DNA from: Parasponia andersonii
Lineage: Eukaryota > Streptophyta > Magnoliopsida > Rosales > Cannabaceae
DNA: 64,000 bases
Reading direction: 5' to 3'
NCBI GenBank assembly: GCA_002914805.1
Contig: JXTB01000041.1
Location: forward strand, 572,220-636,219
A program made the position numbers and the translations under genes. Shown piece by piece: positions 1 through 12,335 of the stretch (position 1 is its first letter; the number at the start of each line of letters is the position of its first letter). The notes below the pieces were generated by a model. The model was not told the DNA's origin. It made no database searches and was given only the letters and a program-made list of their open reading frames with translations.

Positions 1-1790
1 TGATAAATAATGCCATGTTACCCTTTGACCTGCTTTAACGTTTTTTAATGCAAAAACCAAAAAGAAAACCCAATTAAATTGCCATATATTTATCAAGAGC
101 ATCCCTTTGTTCTCTCCTCTCACTATTTGGTTACTACATAAAACATTACCCAAGTTGTAATCACTATGATATATATTCTTTACTCCTTTTTTTCCCCCCT
201 TTTTACTACGTCCAAAAACTCTGCGCCTGATTTTGTTGACCTTAACTTGTGGATGTCGTTTTCTTTCTCCCGAACCAAAGTTTAGTTGTTAGTTAACAAA
301 TGCATAAAGTTAGAAATAAAAAGCACCAATATAATTAGTCCAGATGCTGAGCAATCAAATGAACATAGGCAACACTTAGTTGAAGTGTCACACCAAATAT
401 TTAGATTTTAAAGGCTTTAGCATTAATTAATTAATCAGATTAAGACTGGATCAGGACAAGTATTAGGACCTTGCCTAAATCACTTCATCTTGACTTAGCT
501 TTGACCCTCCTTTCATATCCCAAGAAAAGCTTAAAGAAAATGTCTTCTAATGTACGGTAGGACAGTTGTCCCTTAATCAGAACACTTCAATTTTATAAAC
601 ACTATAACTTTATAGAGTTATTATTAGTGATAATGTTCATTGTTTCTTTCTTCGTAGTATATTTTTGAATTTTGGAGCCTGGACATCAGGTTTTCAAAAT
701 TATGAACATTAATTAAGCAAAGATAAGGTTTCCCAGAATAGGAGTTGGTGCACTTACCAACTCTAATTCAATGCCTAATATTTTCTTCATTCAACCCATG
801 CCTATGTATAATTGAGTTTGTTAGTAGTCACAAACAATGGAAAATACTTGTGTAATCAAAATAACAAGAAAACTGGAAAAATAGCCTAAACTACGTCGTT
901 TCAAGGGTAAATCAATTGATCATAATCATATACTTGTAACAGATAAAATGAAATAAAATGAAAAACTCATGACCTATAATGGGCCTACTCTACTGGGGGA
1001 CTAGGGGGTCATAGTAGATTCTTCCACACTGAACAAGACCGAACAAAGGATCTTTTGATGTATAAACTCTTCTACAAAGCTTAGAAATTTAAACCCTCTT
1101 CTGCAAAAGCCATTTACACCATTGCCTTTTATACAAAAGGACTAGACTGCCCTCATGCATTAACCCCCACGGCTCCGCATCACAACAAACCCACATGAAA
1201 AGAAATGAATCTCAAAGGAAAAAGGGATTTAGAAAAAGATTAAGTTAATTAAACAAAGGAAATACAAAGTAAAGACATAATAAAATTATAACTCTACAAA
1301 TATTAACTTAGATAAATTGAAACAAATATTAATTTTGAGTTGAAATCCCAATTGCAAGTTCGGTTTTGTTGCTCAAACTTTAAGATATGGCGAAATTTTC
1401 CATCATTAGTTCTATGAATACGTTCATTAAAAAAAAAAAAAAAAAAAAAAAAAACTAAAATCAACATTGCGGTGTAGAAAAAAAAATACTCTAGAACAAC
1501 AGTACCAAAATAATGTATAATTTGAGGAAGTCAATGGGAGGAGAATTTGGTTAGTCAAGCTCGTATAGGTCAAGTTGATTTAAACCATATATTTGAAAAG
1601 AATAAACATTCACTACTTTCGGAGAAAAGAGAGAATAAACATTTTGAAAAAGAAAATATAACATTTTCCTCTTAAGTTCCGGCAAAATACAAAATATGTC
1701 TCTAAAAGAAGGAAAAAAAACCCTTAATTTTGCCCCAAAAAAAAGTCTATGTAGGCTATGTTAAATGCAAAATACATCAACTAAAACATG
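1..1790. other. AT-rich intergenic region, no gene seen
   Basis: No open frame of credible length or family resemblance on either strand. The stretch is AT-rich with a pure A run near 1431-1454. It is probably distal upstream DNA of the TBC gene or intergenic spacer. Confidence 0.6.
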
Positions 1791-1792
1791 TT

Positions 1793-3240
1793 TAACGCAT
1801 TTAATTTATTCTCATTTATTTTAGTATTTTAGTTAATTATGTGTATCATGAAGCTAATGAAATGACATATGGTTCATCTAAATTTGTTTTAAAAATAGAT
1901 GGAAAAGTTTAGTTTGTTGAAATAATCTCCCCTCCAACTAAATGAGGTAAAATTAAAAGAGAGAGATAATATAGAATAGCAAGATTAAAAAGACAAAAAT
2001 ATAAGAATTTAGATAAATTAGAGAAACGAAAGCAAGAAAAAGAAGAATTGAGAGATAGCTGAACAATTTATTCATTTATAGTTGCACTAGTACTGATCAA
2101 ATAGACCTATTTTTTGATATGTAACAAGACTAGTTAGGAAACTAAGCTAACTTATGGAAAAACATCATATATAAAACCTAAATTAGTGAACCAAATTTTA
2201 AAATATTTATGTTAACCAAAACTAAATAAAAAGTGTTTGATGCAGATCTGACTGGTCAATAGAAATAAAAACTACAACTTTTCAATAACTTCTAAATGGT
2301 GTTTGATGCATTTAATTTATTATCTTTTTTTTTTTGGGATTTTAGTTAATTGTATGTATCATGAAGCTAATGAAGTAGTATATAGTTCAACTAAATTTGC
2401 TTTGAAACTGGATAATAAGCTTAGCTTGTTGAAATGATATCCTTTTTCAATTGAATTGATACAAAATTAAAGGAGAAAATAATATAGAATAGCAAGATTA
2501 AAAATACAAAAGTGTAAGAATTAAGACAAATTAGAGATATGAAAGATAGAAAAAGAAGAATAGATAGATTTTTGAATAATTTATTCATTTATAGTCGCTG
2601 TAATACTGATCAGATATACGTATTTATCGATATGCAATAGGACTAGTTAGGAAACTAAACAACTTATTGAAAAAACATTAAACAAAAACCTAAATTAGTG
2701 AATCGATTTTAAAGAAACATTAATGCTAACGAAAGCTAAATTAAAAGTGTTTGATGTATGTGGTTACTCACTCGTCTATAAAAAGAAGAACTATAACTTA
2801 TCAATCATTTCTAAAACGTAGTTGATACTTTTAATTTATTGTCATTTTTTTTTTTGGTATTTTAGTTAATAGTGTGCATCGTGCAGCTTGTGAAGTGGCA
2901 TATAGTTCAGCTAAATTCGCTTTAGAAATAGATGACAAACTTAACTTGTTGAAATATTCTCATGTTTCAATTGAATTTATGTAAAATCAAATGAGATAAC
3001 TCACAATAAATAACAAGATTAATCGATAAAAATATATGAATATAGACAATTTGGAGAAACAATAGAGAGAATCTAACAATTTATTCATTTGTAGTTGCAC
3101 CAACATGGGTAAGATATGATAGTTATGCAATACGACCAATTAGGAAACTAAACAAGTTATAGAAAAACATAAAACATAAAACCTAAATTAGTGAACCAAA
3201 TTTAAAAAAACATTAATGTTAACCAAAACTAAATAAAATT
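1793..3240. repeat. Three-copy tandem array, unit about 515 bp
   Basis: Three diverged direct copies begin near 1798, 2309 and 2829. Each starts with a TTTAATTTATT block followed by TTTTAGTTAAT, then ATCATGAAGCTAATGAA (changed in copy 3), then TAGCAAGATTAA, then CAATTTATTCATT, and ends with AAACCTAAATTAGTGAA. Offsets between copies are about 511 and 520 bp. No open frame is conserved between copies, so it looks non-coding. Confidence 0.8.
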
Positions 3241-3249
3241 CAAAAATAA

Positions 3250-3690
3250 TCCTAATTAATACCTAATAATAATAACATAAATCACAATTATTTGTTAAAG
3301 ACAATAAGCACCTTCCCTAAAATAATAATACGATTTTGTCCTTCAATTTTGCAAAGCAACAAAAATCATTATTGATTGATTTTTTTTTCTACAGTTTCTA
3401 GAAATACAATACTATTCCTACACAGGGGGGGTTTTAAATTTCTTTTTGCTAAAAGTTTTCAAAAAATTGTCTTATTTCGATAAAATCCAAAAGGATAATT
3501 ATGATATATTTGGCACCAAAAAAACAAAGGGTATTTATGTCTACTCACTAGGACGAGTATGAAATATGGACTTAATATTCAATTTAAGATTTGTAGAGCT
3601 TTATTTATAATAAATAAATAAATAAATAAAACCCTCTGAACCAATACAAGACTCTCTCTCTTTATAAGGTGTAGAGAGAGACAAACAAAA
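3250..3690. other. AT-rich spacer before the TBC gene
   Basis: No coding potential recognised. It contains short A and T runs and an (AAAT)n-like tract near 3608-3630. The CT-rich tract and purine-rich AAAGCA repeats near 3655-3730 look like a plant core promoter or 5' leader. Confidence 0.4.
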
Positions 3691-3848
3691 GAAAAAGACT
3701 CTCCAAAAGCAAAAGCAAAAGCAAAGCAAAAGAGCAGTTGTTGGGGTTTGAGTGGAGAGGACCCTTTTAGGTTTGCCTTGAGTAAGAGTAAAACGAGAAA
3801 CCAGAATACAAAACCCAGGGGTATTCCGGTAAATTTCATCCCTCTTCC

Positions 3849-4013
3849 ATGTTCCCCTCCGGCACCGACGATATCAAAATCTCCGGCGGCCGTGGCGGGG
3901 GAGGTATTTGGCTCAGGGCGGCGTCGCCTTCCAACGTCGCCGTCGCCGTCGCCGTCACGGCCTTGGCGGGCGTCGCTGTGGTCGTGGCTATGTTCTACTC
4001 CGCTAGTAGGTAA
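3849..4013 (+). CDS. Small 54-residue ORF with one membrane segment; possible uORF or alternative first exon
   Basis: The ATG at 3849 opens a 54-codon GC-rich frame ending in TAA at 4011-4013. Residues 1-22 are Gly/Ser-rich and polar. Residues 28-50 are a continuous Ala/Val-rich hydrophobic stretch long enough to span a membrane, followed by a short Arg-containing tail. It lies 165 bases upstream of the TBC start in what is probably that gene's leader. A GTAATG donor-like site after 4009 leaves phase 2, the phase that TBC exon 2 (5594) accepts, so it could be an alternative first exon. I recognise no family. A chance GC-rich frame in a 5' leader remains possible. Confidence 0.35.
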   Translation: MFPSGTDDIKISGGRGGGGIWLRAASPSNVAVAVAVTALAGVAVVVAMFYSASR

Positions 4014-4177
4014 TGATAACAATTAACAGAACGGAACGGAACAAACCCCATATCTGAAATCCTCCCAAGCTCGTCTGAAACCCTAGCTAGAGCCCACCAT
4101 TTTCGATTTCCTTTTCTGGGTTTTTCTTTCTTCTTTCTCTATTCGTTTCCAAACATCATCGAGTATTAAGGATATAG

Positions 4178-4340
4178 ATGAAAGCTCTTCGACGAAGCCA
4201 CACTTCGTCTTCAAATTCCTCTCCTTCTTCGTCGTCGTCGTCATCATCGTCGTCGTCATCGTCGTGGATTCATTTGCGTTCGGTTCTATTCGTTGTCACT
4301 TCTTCTTCCCCAGCTTATTGTTCCCACTCCGATCGGTGAG

Positions 4341-4372
<32 letters not shown>

Positions 4373-7300
4373 ACTCTCTCACTCTCTCTCTTTTCCTCAA
4401 ATCAATTTAAGCTCTTTTTTGTTGCTCTAATTTCCCTGATTTTATTTCCCAGTGTATTCCAGCATATTTTTTTTTTCATTGATTTCGTCTCAGATCTCGA
4501 TCTCGGAGTGAAACTTAGTCATGCCTCCACTACTACAAAATTGTAGCTCAATCCCACTTTTGTTTTAGTGGGTTTCCCTCTGATTTTTCGTTTTCCTTTT
4601 CTTTTGGATCATCCCACTTCTTTCACATCTCTCAATCGTGCTTTTGACTCGCCATGGATGTTTAATAAAATAAAATGAAATAAAAATTGTCAATTTGTTG
4701 GATTTGGGGGAATTTTTGCAGCTTATTCTGACTATTTTTGGAGGATATTTTCTCACTCTTGGTTTGGAAAAAGTGGACCACTTGGACTGTTAGTTAGATT
4801 CATTCATATGGGATCTTATCGATTCATGAACTTGGATCTATTAAATTCAATCTTGTGTAGTTTTCGCTATTCTTATGTATGTGGAATATGCTAGAATCAT
4901 AGTACTAACTAAAATTGGGCAAGATTTGTAGTTTGTGATACCGGATAATAAGACGCAGCAGCTCATATTCTCTAGATCTTCTGCCCTTCTTGGCCTTTTC
5001 CTTGGGTTACAGCCTTAAGATAAATTTTCCGTTACTAATTTCAATGGAAAACTGATAAAAATATTGTAGCCAACACCAAGATTTGAGAATTCGGGAATGT
5101 GCTGAGTGATAACTAAATGCATATAGCGATTGTTGAGCGCATGGAATATCTAGATTGAACTTCAAATTAGCCTTTGGTTCACCTAAAATTGTTGAGATCA
5201 AGTGTAGCGTGAATATATTGATATCTGGCTACCATTTTTGTCATAACAGCACCACTGCAAATGTTTTAGTTGGATGCATTTAGAAGTTTTGGCATAGTTC
5301 TACACCCTAATTTACCTTCATTATCTTTCCCAATGTGAACTGGTCAAGAAATAGAAATGGTCCAATATTGATGTTGTCATTTCCCAATTGTTTTGTGCGG
5401 AAATATTGGACTATTGATGTCTCAGGAAATTTAGCTTATTTATATATGTTGGCTAACATGTTGACGCTAGTTCGTAAGTTTTCTTCCTTAATTGTTTTTA
5501 TGTGATTGTAGCTACATATTTATTCATTCATTCTACATTAATGCGTTCTTCTGTTCTTACTATGACTAACCGTGGGCACCCTTTCACTTCCAGGGGCCGC
5601 CTTAAATCATCTTGGTCCCGCAGGAAAAGAAAACATGCCCTTTTACCTCGGCAGTGGAGGAGTTTGTTTACACTGGATGGGAAGCTGCGTGATGGGGGAG
5701 TGAAGTTCTTGAAAAAAGTTAGGAGTGGAGTAAGTTACTGTCCCATTTCTGATGTAGTTGCTTCTCTAAAGATGTAGATATTTATTTTCTCTTGTTGTGT
5801 GGTATCGACCTTGGGTTATTTATCTTGAAGTTTCTGATTGTAGGGTGTTGATCCAAGTATTAGAGCTGAGGTTTGGCCTTTCCTACTTGGAGTGTAAGCA
5901 TGCTTGACCCTTTTCTTTGAATATTGTACTTGTGTGTTTTGCTCCTTGACCTAGATGTCTTATTTCTTAGTTAGTCTCTAATACTTTGGTGGTTTAATTT
6001 AATAACAAAATGGTAGGGTGAATTGGGATGGTTTTCTCCTCTCTGCAGTCCGGATGCATGATCGAACTATTAGTTTTTCATACCCATGCTTTCATGTTTT
6101 TTTTTTACCCCCAATCCTTTGTTGGCTGAATTTTACCAAGTTTTATGGTTTAACTTCTAGGCTCTAGCTACGTATGTAACTAAATCGTATATTTCCCCCA
6201 TTTCCTTTAGAAGATCAGCCACATACTTTTTCATGACAAGAATTGTTTTCCTTTGACAATTTTTGTCTTAATAGTATCGTCTGGTGGATGCACTTAAGTA
6301 TAGGTGCTCCCTTTGTTTATGTCATATTTTGAGAATTTTGGAGTCTGCTATAAATTGACTTTTTTTTTGGTCAACTATAAATTGACTTTTTGATGTATTC
6401 ATGTTGACAGTCATGAATTAAACAGTTCCAAGGAAGAAAGAGATGTATTAAGAACTCAGAAAAGGTGCTTATTACCAGCTTATTTATGATTTTTTTAGTG
6501 TATTCTTCCTTCCCTTCATTGCAGTAAGCTATGTTGACCAAAGGTTCTCCTTTTTTTTTTTTTTTTTTTTTTTCCCAATTATGTCAATATGCTTTGTGGA
6601 GCTTTCCTTAATGTCATTCCTTTACCAATATGTGCAGAAAGGAATATGAGAAAATCCGCAGACAATGCCGTCGGCTTATAAAACGCAGCAATGGGAGCTT
6701 TAAGTTAAATGAAAATGGAGAAATCAGTTATGATGCAGACACTGGGACTTTCATTCATGAAATGGATTCTCCGAGCTCTGAAGATGCTGTTAGCGCCAGG
6801 GAATCTCTTTCTAGTGAGGAAAGAAGCCCAGAAACTGAATACTCAGGGGAGCACTCCAGTACCTTGTTGGATGGAGACGATAGTTCAAGGCGAATCACAA
6901 ATGCTGATTCCTCGGCACTAAACACTGACTCATCTGACTCAGAATCTTCTGAAGACGCTGAAGTAACTCAGACTTTTCCCTCATCTGAAAGTAGAGAAGA
7001 GAGTGATCCTGGCATGACCACCTCCAAGGATGATTCTCCTTCAGCAGAAGGGAAATCAAAACAACCCACAATTGAAGATTTTTCCACATGGCAGCGTATC
7101 ATTCGCCTTGATGCAGTGCGTGCTAATTCAGAATGGATTCCTTATTCCAATTCTCAAGCTGCCGTAACTGAAGCTAGTGCACAACGTTCTGCTGAAGCTG
7201 TTGGTTTGAAGGATTATGAACACCTCGAGCCCTGCAGGATTTTTCATGCTGCTCGGTTGGTTGCAATTCTTGAAGCTTATGCACTCTATGACCCAGAGAT

Positions 7301-7886
7301 TGGTTACTGCCAGGGAATGAGTGATCTACTCTCTCCTATAATTTCTGTGATGACCGAGGATCATGAGGCTTTCTGGTGTTTTGTGGGTTTTATGAAGAAG
7401 GCCAGGCATAACTTTAGGCTTGACGAGGTTGGAATTCGAAGGCAGCTGAATATTGTTTCTAGAATTATCAAAAGCAAGGACTCCCACCTTTACCGGCACT
7501 TGGAGAAACTCCAGGCTGAGGATTGCTTTTTTGTTTATAGGATGGTGGTGGTGCTGTTTAGAAGAGAATTGACGTTTGAGCAGACATTATGCCTCTGGGA
7601 GGTAATGTGGGCCGATCAGGCTGCCATAAGGGCAGGAATTGGAAAATCTGCGTGGAGCAGGATAAGGCAACGAGCCCCGCCAACAGAAGACTTGTTACTA
7701 TATGCAATTGCGGCTTCAGTGTTGCAGAAAAGGAAATTGATAATAGAGAAGTACAGCAGCATGGATGAAATCTTAAGGGAATGCAATAGCATGTCTGGGC
7801 AACTTGATGTGTGGAAGCTCCTAGATGATGCTCATGACTTGGTGATGACCCTCCATGACAAGATAGAGACATCTTTCTCATCATAA
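4178..7886 (+). CDS. TBC-domain Rab GTPase-activating protein (Gyp1-like), 5 exons
   Basis: Predicted to accelerate GTP hydrolysis on Rab/Ypt GTPases in membrane traffic. Exons 4178-4335, 5594-5729, 5844-5893, 6411-6464 and 6638-7886 join in frame to 548 residues with GT-AG junctions. Residues 10-29 are nearly all Ser, encoded by a TCG/TCA repeat. The TBC fold begins with the RAEVWPFLLGV block (exons 2-3). A Ser/Glu/Asp-rich acidic insert (about residues 160-275) separates it from the catalytic part. The arginine finger IRLDAVR is near residue 290 and the glutamine finger YCQGMSD near 355, so both catalytic residues are present. The exon 1 ATG is preferred because only it gives a continuous frame into exon 2. 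Splitting of the TBC core by an acidic insert is typical of the plant Gyp1/TBC1D15-like group. Transcribed convergently with the cytochrome b5 gene. Confidence 0.9.
4208..4264 (+). repeat. TCG/TCA trinucleotide repeat coding poly-Ser
   Basis: Imperfect serine-codon repeat inside exon 1 of the TBC gene, giving a near-pure Ser run at residues 10-29. Such runs are usually length-variable. Confidence 0.7.
4340..4393. repeat. (CT)n microsatellite in TBC intron 1
   Basis: Begins just inside the exon 1 donor: CT dinucleotides interrupted by CACT units. A pyrimidine tract this close to a donor is common in plant leader introns. Confidence 0.8.
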
Positions 7887-8420
7887 CTGCATTTTTTTTT
7901 GTTGGCTAGTTTCTATGCTTTCTTCTTTCTTGTGTTCTGCTTTGCTTCTTCTATGCGGCATTCAGAGGGCATGAGATAAGCAGTCAAAAGGGCTTGGCAG
8001 CTGGGACAGATTTGCCATGATAACTCGAGTTTCGGGTCTCGGTCGAGTAGATATGTGTTGCGCAAAATTTTAGAAAGTGATTCGAAATGTTTAGATCTTA
8101 TTCTACTGCTTTTCTTGTATACACGATCTCCTTTGAACGTTGAATTTGCCGTGGGCAGGTAGTGGCTGCTGGCTCATATCACCTAGTTGGTCTCCCATAT
8201 GGGATTGGGATGAAGAGGTCATTAATTACTTGGTTTTATTCATCCCCGAAATTCTTGTTTCTACTTTATCCGTAGAAAGTCCTAGAGAACTGAATGTGTT
8301 CGGGACGCAGATGAATGAATGGATTAATTCAAGCTGGTTAACAAGTTTAACTTCTTTTCTTTTGCATTTTGTTTGTTTTACTAACGTTGTTTTTGGCATT
8401 TGCTTATCCTAATAATACGG
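7887..8420 (+). other. 3' untranslated region of the TBC gene
   Basis: Follows the TAA directly and is T-rich with no conserved frame. I cannot fix the poly(A) site; the open frame at 8140-8412 looks accidental. Confidence 0.4.
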
Positions 8421-9300
8421 TAATCCACTCCCTGCTTCTATTCATGTGGCCATATCAATCAGATATGATAACCATGTTGCCAAAACTTGGATGTCATATT
8501 AAATAAACAATTTTATATAAAGAATACTATTAAATTATGAAATGTCCAAAGATGAAGCCTTAATAAATTCTAAAAATCCCAGGAAGAAAATAAAAACAAA
8601 ATCAGTCCAAATGGGCAGAAACAAGGGAGAATATAGTGTATACTATTTCGGGAATCTTGCCGTCCACAAATAATTAAATTAGTTTCGACGGCATCTGTTT
8701 CGGCAAAAATTGGATGGCACGTGAAATTGAGCGTCTTCCACTGCAGGACAAAATAAAACTTGCCCTGTTCCTTGAACAAAAAAATCCATACTAAATATTC
8801 TCGAAGCAACACTCTTTCTCACCATTCTATCCCACTATTGAGGACTCACTCTTATACCACTATGGATGGAGTCCTCAATCTTAACATGTCGAGGAGTAAG
8901 ACATAAGAGTGTAAAAGCAAGCGATAAAGTGAAGATTCTAAAACGTCATCAAATATTATGAAAGTAACTTTAGTTAACAGGATATAAAGAACTCGCTAAA
9001 GAATCTGGGCCTAGGCCCCATTAACGAAGGAGAGCCAAAACAAACAATGGAGCACAACACCAAAACAAACATGAAGCAAAATATACTTCTGCTTATAATT
9101 ATAAGTGGAGTCCAACTAAATTGAACATTGTGCAGTCATCATTAGAACAGAGAAGAAAGGAAAACGACACAAAAAGTAACCAATTCTGACACACTCTGAC
9201 GATCAGAGAGGCACATAAACACAAATAAACTGCTCCAAAATAATCATCCTTTCAAATTCTCAGCTACTGAAGACTAACGACTCATCCTTCATGGCTTTGA
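8421..9300. other. Spacer between convergent TBC and cytochrome b5 genes
   Basis: No coding signal seen. The right part (about 9060-9300) is probably the 3' untranslated region of the cytochrome b5 gene on the minus strand. A short open minus-strand frame at 8570-8812 has no recognisable domain. Confidence 0.45.
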
Positions 9301-9302
9301 AT

Positions 9303-10744
9303 CTATTCTTTTTTGGTAAAGTGGCGGACAGCAAACGCTAAACCCAAGATCAAAAGTGGAACTAAGAACTGCAAAATTTTGATCACAAACTCCGGCGTCT
9401 TATCGGGGTTGTATGGAGTTTGCTGCGGTGGAATGTAGGTTCGTTTTAGAGGAACAGTTGATGCATCAATCTCCCCAATGTAGTACTTCTCCATCATATC
9501 TCTAGCTGTATCACTGTGACCAACATCTTCAAAATCATTGGTTGCATCTTTCCCTGCAAAGTTTTTTCAAACAAAATCAATCCGAAAAAAGGTCTTCATC
9601 CAGACTCAGTGTTTCGAAAAAATTGATGCGGAGCTTGGAATACAGGTAATGTAAATGCGTACCAGTAGCTGATAGCAGCACTTCATCCCCTCCAGGATGA
9701 TCATCCATAAATGGAGTTACATCATACACCTGAATTCAGAAATCAAGTCAACGAATTCTAGTGAAACTCATTGCTGAAACCATCTGATTCAAGATAGCAG
9801 AAGATTTGAAAGGCAATCAATGTAAAAGAGTAGACACAAAAAGTAAAAGTTGGCTCTCATAAACTAAACCGAAGTCGAGTATATTCAATTTCTGGTTTCA
9901 AAAAATTTATTCACTTCCTTCCTATCTCAGAAGATTCAATCAACAAACAACACTGTAATACAAGACAGGTATGGCAGGTTTATCATCAAGTCGTAAACTT
10001 TTGTCTCTTACAAGGTAATAGTCCTCTATGTTCAAAATCACTAAGTACCCAACAAAGAAGCAAACTCAGTCAAGAATACAATTCTTAAATTTTAGAGCTT
10101 GCTTGGCAACATTTATGATTTCTATTTTTAAACGTAAAATAAACGGTAAAGATGTCTGCAAAATGTTCTTCGAGAAATCTTCATCATCCATTTCACTTTT
10201 TAAGAACAACAAACACAAAATACCAATTGGGCTAGCTCAATTGGTCAGGGACTCAGGGGTGCGTGAGTGTGAGGGTTGGGTCGTAGGTTCAAGCCCAGGG
10301 GAGACAAACTAGGTATCATATTAAAAATAATAAAAATATAAATGTTAGCCTTAAGATTTTCCATTTAACTCTTAAATTTGTGGTATTTGGATTTAACAAC
10401 TAAGGAACCAACTAATAAGATTTAAGTATCTGAATTCAGAAATTCAGTAAGGTCCCCCCTAAAACAAATACCCCAATAACAAATTGCTGAATTAATTTCT
10501 GCAAATATTCTAATCTACCAGGGTAACCCAATTGCAGAAATGAGGCTAAATTTTATATAACCTCAGCTTTCTCAGCAACCAAACAGAGGCTCAACCAATC
10601 AATCCAGAAGATGAATATTACTCTAAAAGAATAAAACAAAACAGAAAAAGATCTGACCTTTCCTGAAATAATAAGCCAACAATCCTTGGTTTTGTTGTGG
10701 TTTGCCACATCTTCAAATTTGTGCACCTTTGGATCTGAAGCCAT
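9303..10744 (-). CDS. CB5: Cytochrome b5, ER tail-anchored, 3 exons
   Basis: Small haem electron carrier of the ER membrane that supplies electrons to fatty-acid desaturases, hydroxylases and some P450s. On the minus strand, exons 10744-10658, 9729-9663 and 9553-9303 join to exactly 134 residues, the usual plant length. The two haem-ligand histidines are present: H40 in HPGG and H64 in GHSD. Residues 107-127 form a C-terminal hydrophobic anchor followed by a short charged tail ending KKE, the tail-anchor layout of microsomal cytochrome b5. All three exons are bounded by GT-AG signals. A TTTCAG acceptor just upstream of the ATG suggests a 5'-UTR intron, with the leader exon near 10945. By synteny it would correspond to Arabidopsis CB5-E (AT5G53560), but the isoform letter is inference. 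Confidence 0.95.
10226..10315 (+). repeat. tRNA-derived SINE-like fragment in cytochrome b5 intron 1
   Basis: Contains an A-box-like TAGCTCAATTGG at about 10231 and a B-box-like GGTTCAAGCCC at about 10287, the internal Pol III promoter pair of tRNA-derived SINEs. The spacing (about 56 bp) is longer than in a normal tRNA and no cloverleaf or anticodon arm can be drawn, so it is not called a tRNA gene. It lies in intron 1, antisense to the host gene. Confidence 0.5.
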
Positions 10745-10984
10745 TTTTCACTGAAAGCCCACAAAAAGTCACACAACAAAGCCTCAGAATTTATTGTCAA
10801 AATCAAATAACTAAAAGGATTGAACAGTATTTATCAACCACAAAAAAAAAAAAAAAACCCATTAAAATCAAAACAAAAACCGTTAAAAATAGCGGAAAAG
10901 AGAGGATTAAAATGAGAAAACAGGTAATTGAGATGAGATACATACATGGATGAAGAAGTAGCCTTACAAACGAAGATGGTGCTT

Positions 10985-11753
10985 TCTCTCTCTCTCTCGT
11001 CAAACTTTGTCAGGGTTAAGTGTGCAGTGTTTATTTAAACGATTATTCTTACTATTTATGTTTCAAGATCTTGAGGGCTGCACAAATGTCCTTCCATTTC
11101 TGGGAAATTACGTTTTACTTATTTACTTTTGACTATTTTTAGGAGAAAAAGACTTCCTTCTCCGGGGTAATTTTGTCTCAAAACTCTACAATTTATGCTG
11201 TGCACGTTTCATTTTTATCAAGGAAAACAATAAAAGGGTGCGAAAAGAGGTTAAATAAGAAAAGGACCTTTCTTTTCTTCTTTTTTTTTTTGCAAACGGT
11301 AAGAGCATTAGCCATTAATTTGTGATTATAAAAAGAAAATATACTGTAGAAAATATTTTTTTTAAGGAAAAAGATGAATATTCATAGAAATGATTTTTAT
11401 TGATAATTCTTTTAATGCAGAGTTATTAAGAGCATTAGTAAACTGCTAATTTCCTTCTTACATATTTAAAAAATGCCAATTTTTTTCGAAGCATTTTCCT
11501 TTTCCATAAAGCATTTAAAAACCAATAAAACCTTTTTTAACAAAAAAGAATAGGTGGGGTGTATTAAATATTATTTCTTTTCATAGACTTGGAAAATTCA
11601 TATTAGTTTTTCCCACGTGCCGTTTTGTTTTTCCAGTCTTCAAATTAGTTTCAAGCACCCAATATTGAAAAGACAAATGTCAAAGCAAAAAAAGAAAAGA
11701 GAAATGAATAATCAAAGTGGACTATCACAGCTTCTAATCAAATTTTCACGGAC
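10985..11753. other. AT-rich spacer upstream of the cytochrome b5 gene
   Basis: Holds the presumed minus-strand cytochrome b5 promoter, with a CT tract near 10985-11000. Two copies of an AAGAGCATTAG motif (about 11303 and 11430) hint at a small MITE remnant, but I cannot define ends. No coding frame seen. Confidence 0.4.
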
Positions 11754-12265
11754 AGAATAACCTCCTCGATAGACACACAATAGTGGAAGCGATAAAATAA
11801 ATGTAAAAAAGAAATAACGCCAAAATAAAAATAAACAGGACACACACAAAATTAGTGTGGTTCACCAAATTGGCTACGTCCACGGAGCTGTTACAGATTT
11901 TTACTATTGGGAGAAAATGAACCTTTACAAGTGTTTACAAACACTTACTCAGTACTCCTCACACCCAGACCCCGAATACACACATGAGAAAAATTGTATT
12001 TTTCTCTAACTCTCAAGAGTAAACTCACTCTAATACTCTCACAATACTTGGTGTTTCTTACACTCTATGATGATTTACAATGAGGAATAGTACCCCTATT
12101 TATAGTGTGAGATTCCTCAACCCTATACATGTTTTTTACCAATTTTTGCCATATTTAATACACGGTTTATACACGTTTTTTGTACCGTGTTTTATTTGTT
12201 GGCTGACATAGAGCTTTTAATGCTCATTACACGGTTTTGAAAACCGTGTGTACAACGCGTCAACA
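11754..12265 (-). repeat. Copia 3' LTR
   Basis: Matches 16252-16754 along its length. It is the downstream LTR in element orientation, ending on the plus strand in GCGTCAACA. The element-distal end is mutated relative to the other LTR. Confidence 0.9.
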
Positions 12266-12276
12266 ATCTCCCACTT
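12266..12276 (-). other. Copia polypurine tract
   Basis: Minus-strand AAGTGGGAGAT lies directly against the 3' LTR, the position and composition of the plus-strand primer for reverse transcription. Confidence 0.8.
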
Positions 12277-12335
12277 GAAGACTGATTTCAATCATATCTT
12301 CACACTCGATTAACCAGCAGCTCATCCCCGCATCG

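Noticed and set aside
3579-4022. 147-codon minus-strand frame opposite the TBC leader
   Set aside because: Low-complexity translation driven by CT and purine tracts; mirrors GC-rich plus-strand sequence; no family resemblance.
10226-10315. Possible tRNA gene
   Set aside because: A- and B-box-like motifs are present but the spacing is wrong and no acceptor or anticodon stem forms; called SINE-like instead.
11303-11445. Possible MITE with AAGAGCATTAG ends
   Set aside because: The two motif copies are in direct, not inverted, orientation and no boundaries can be set.
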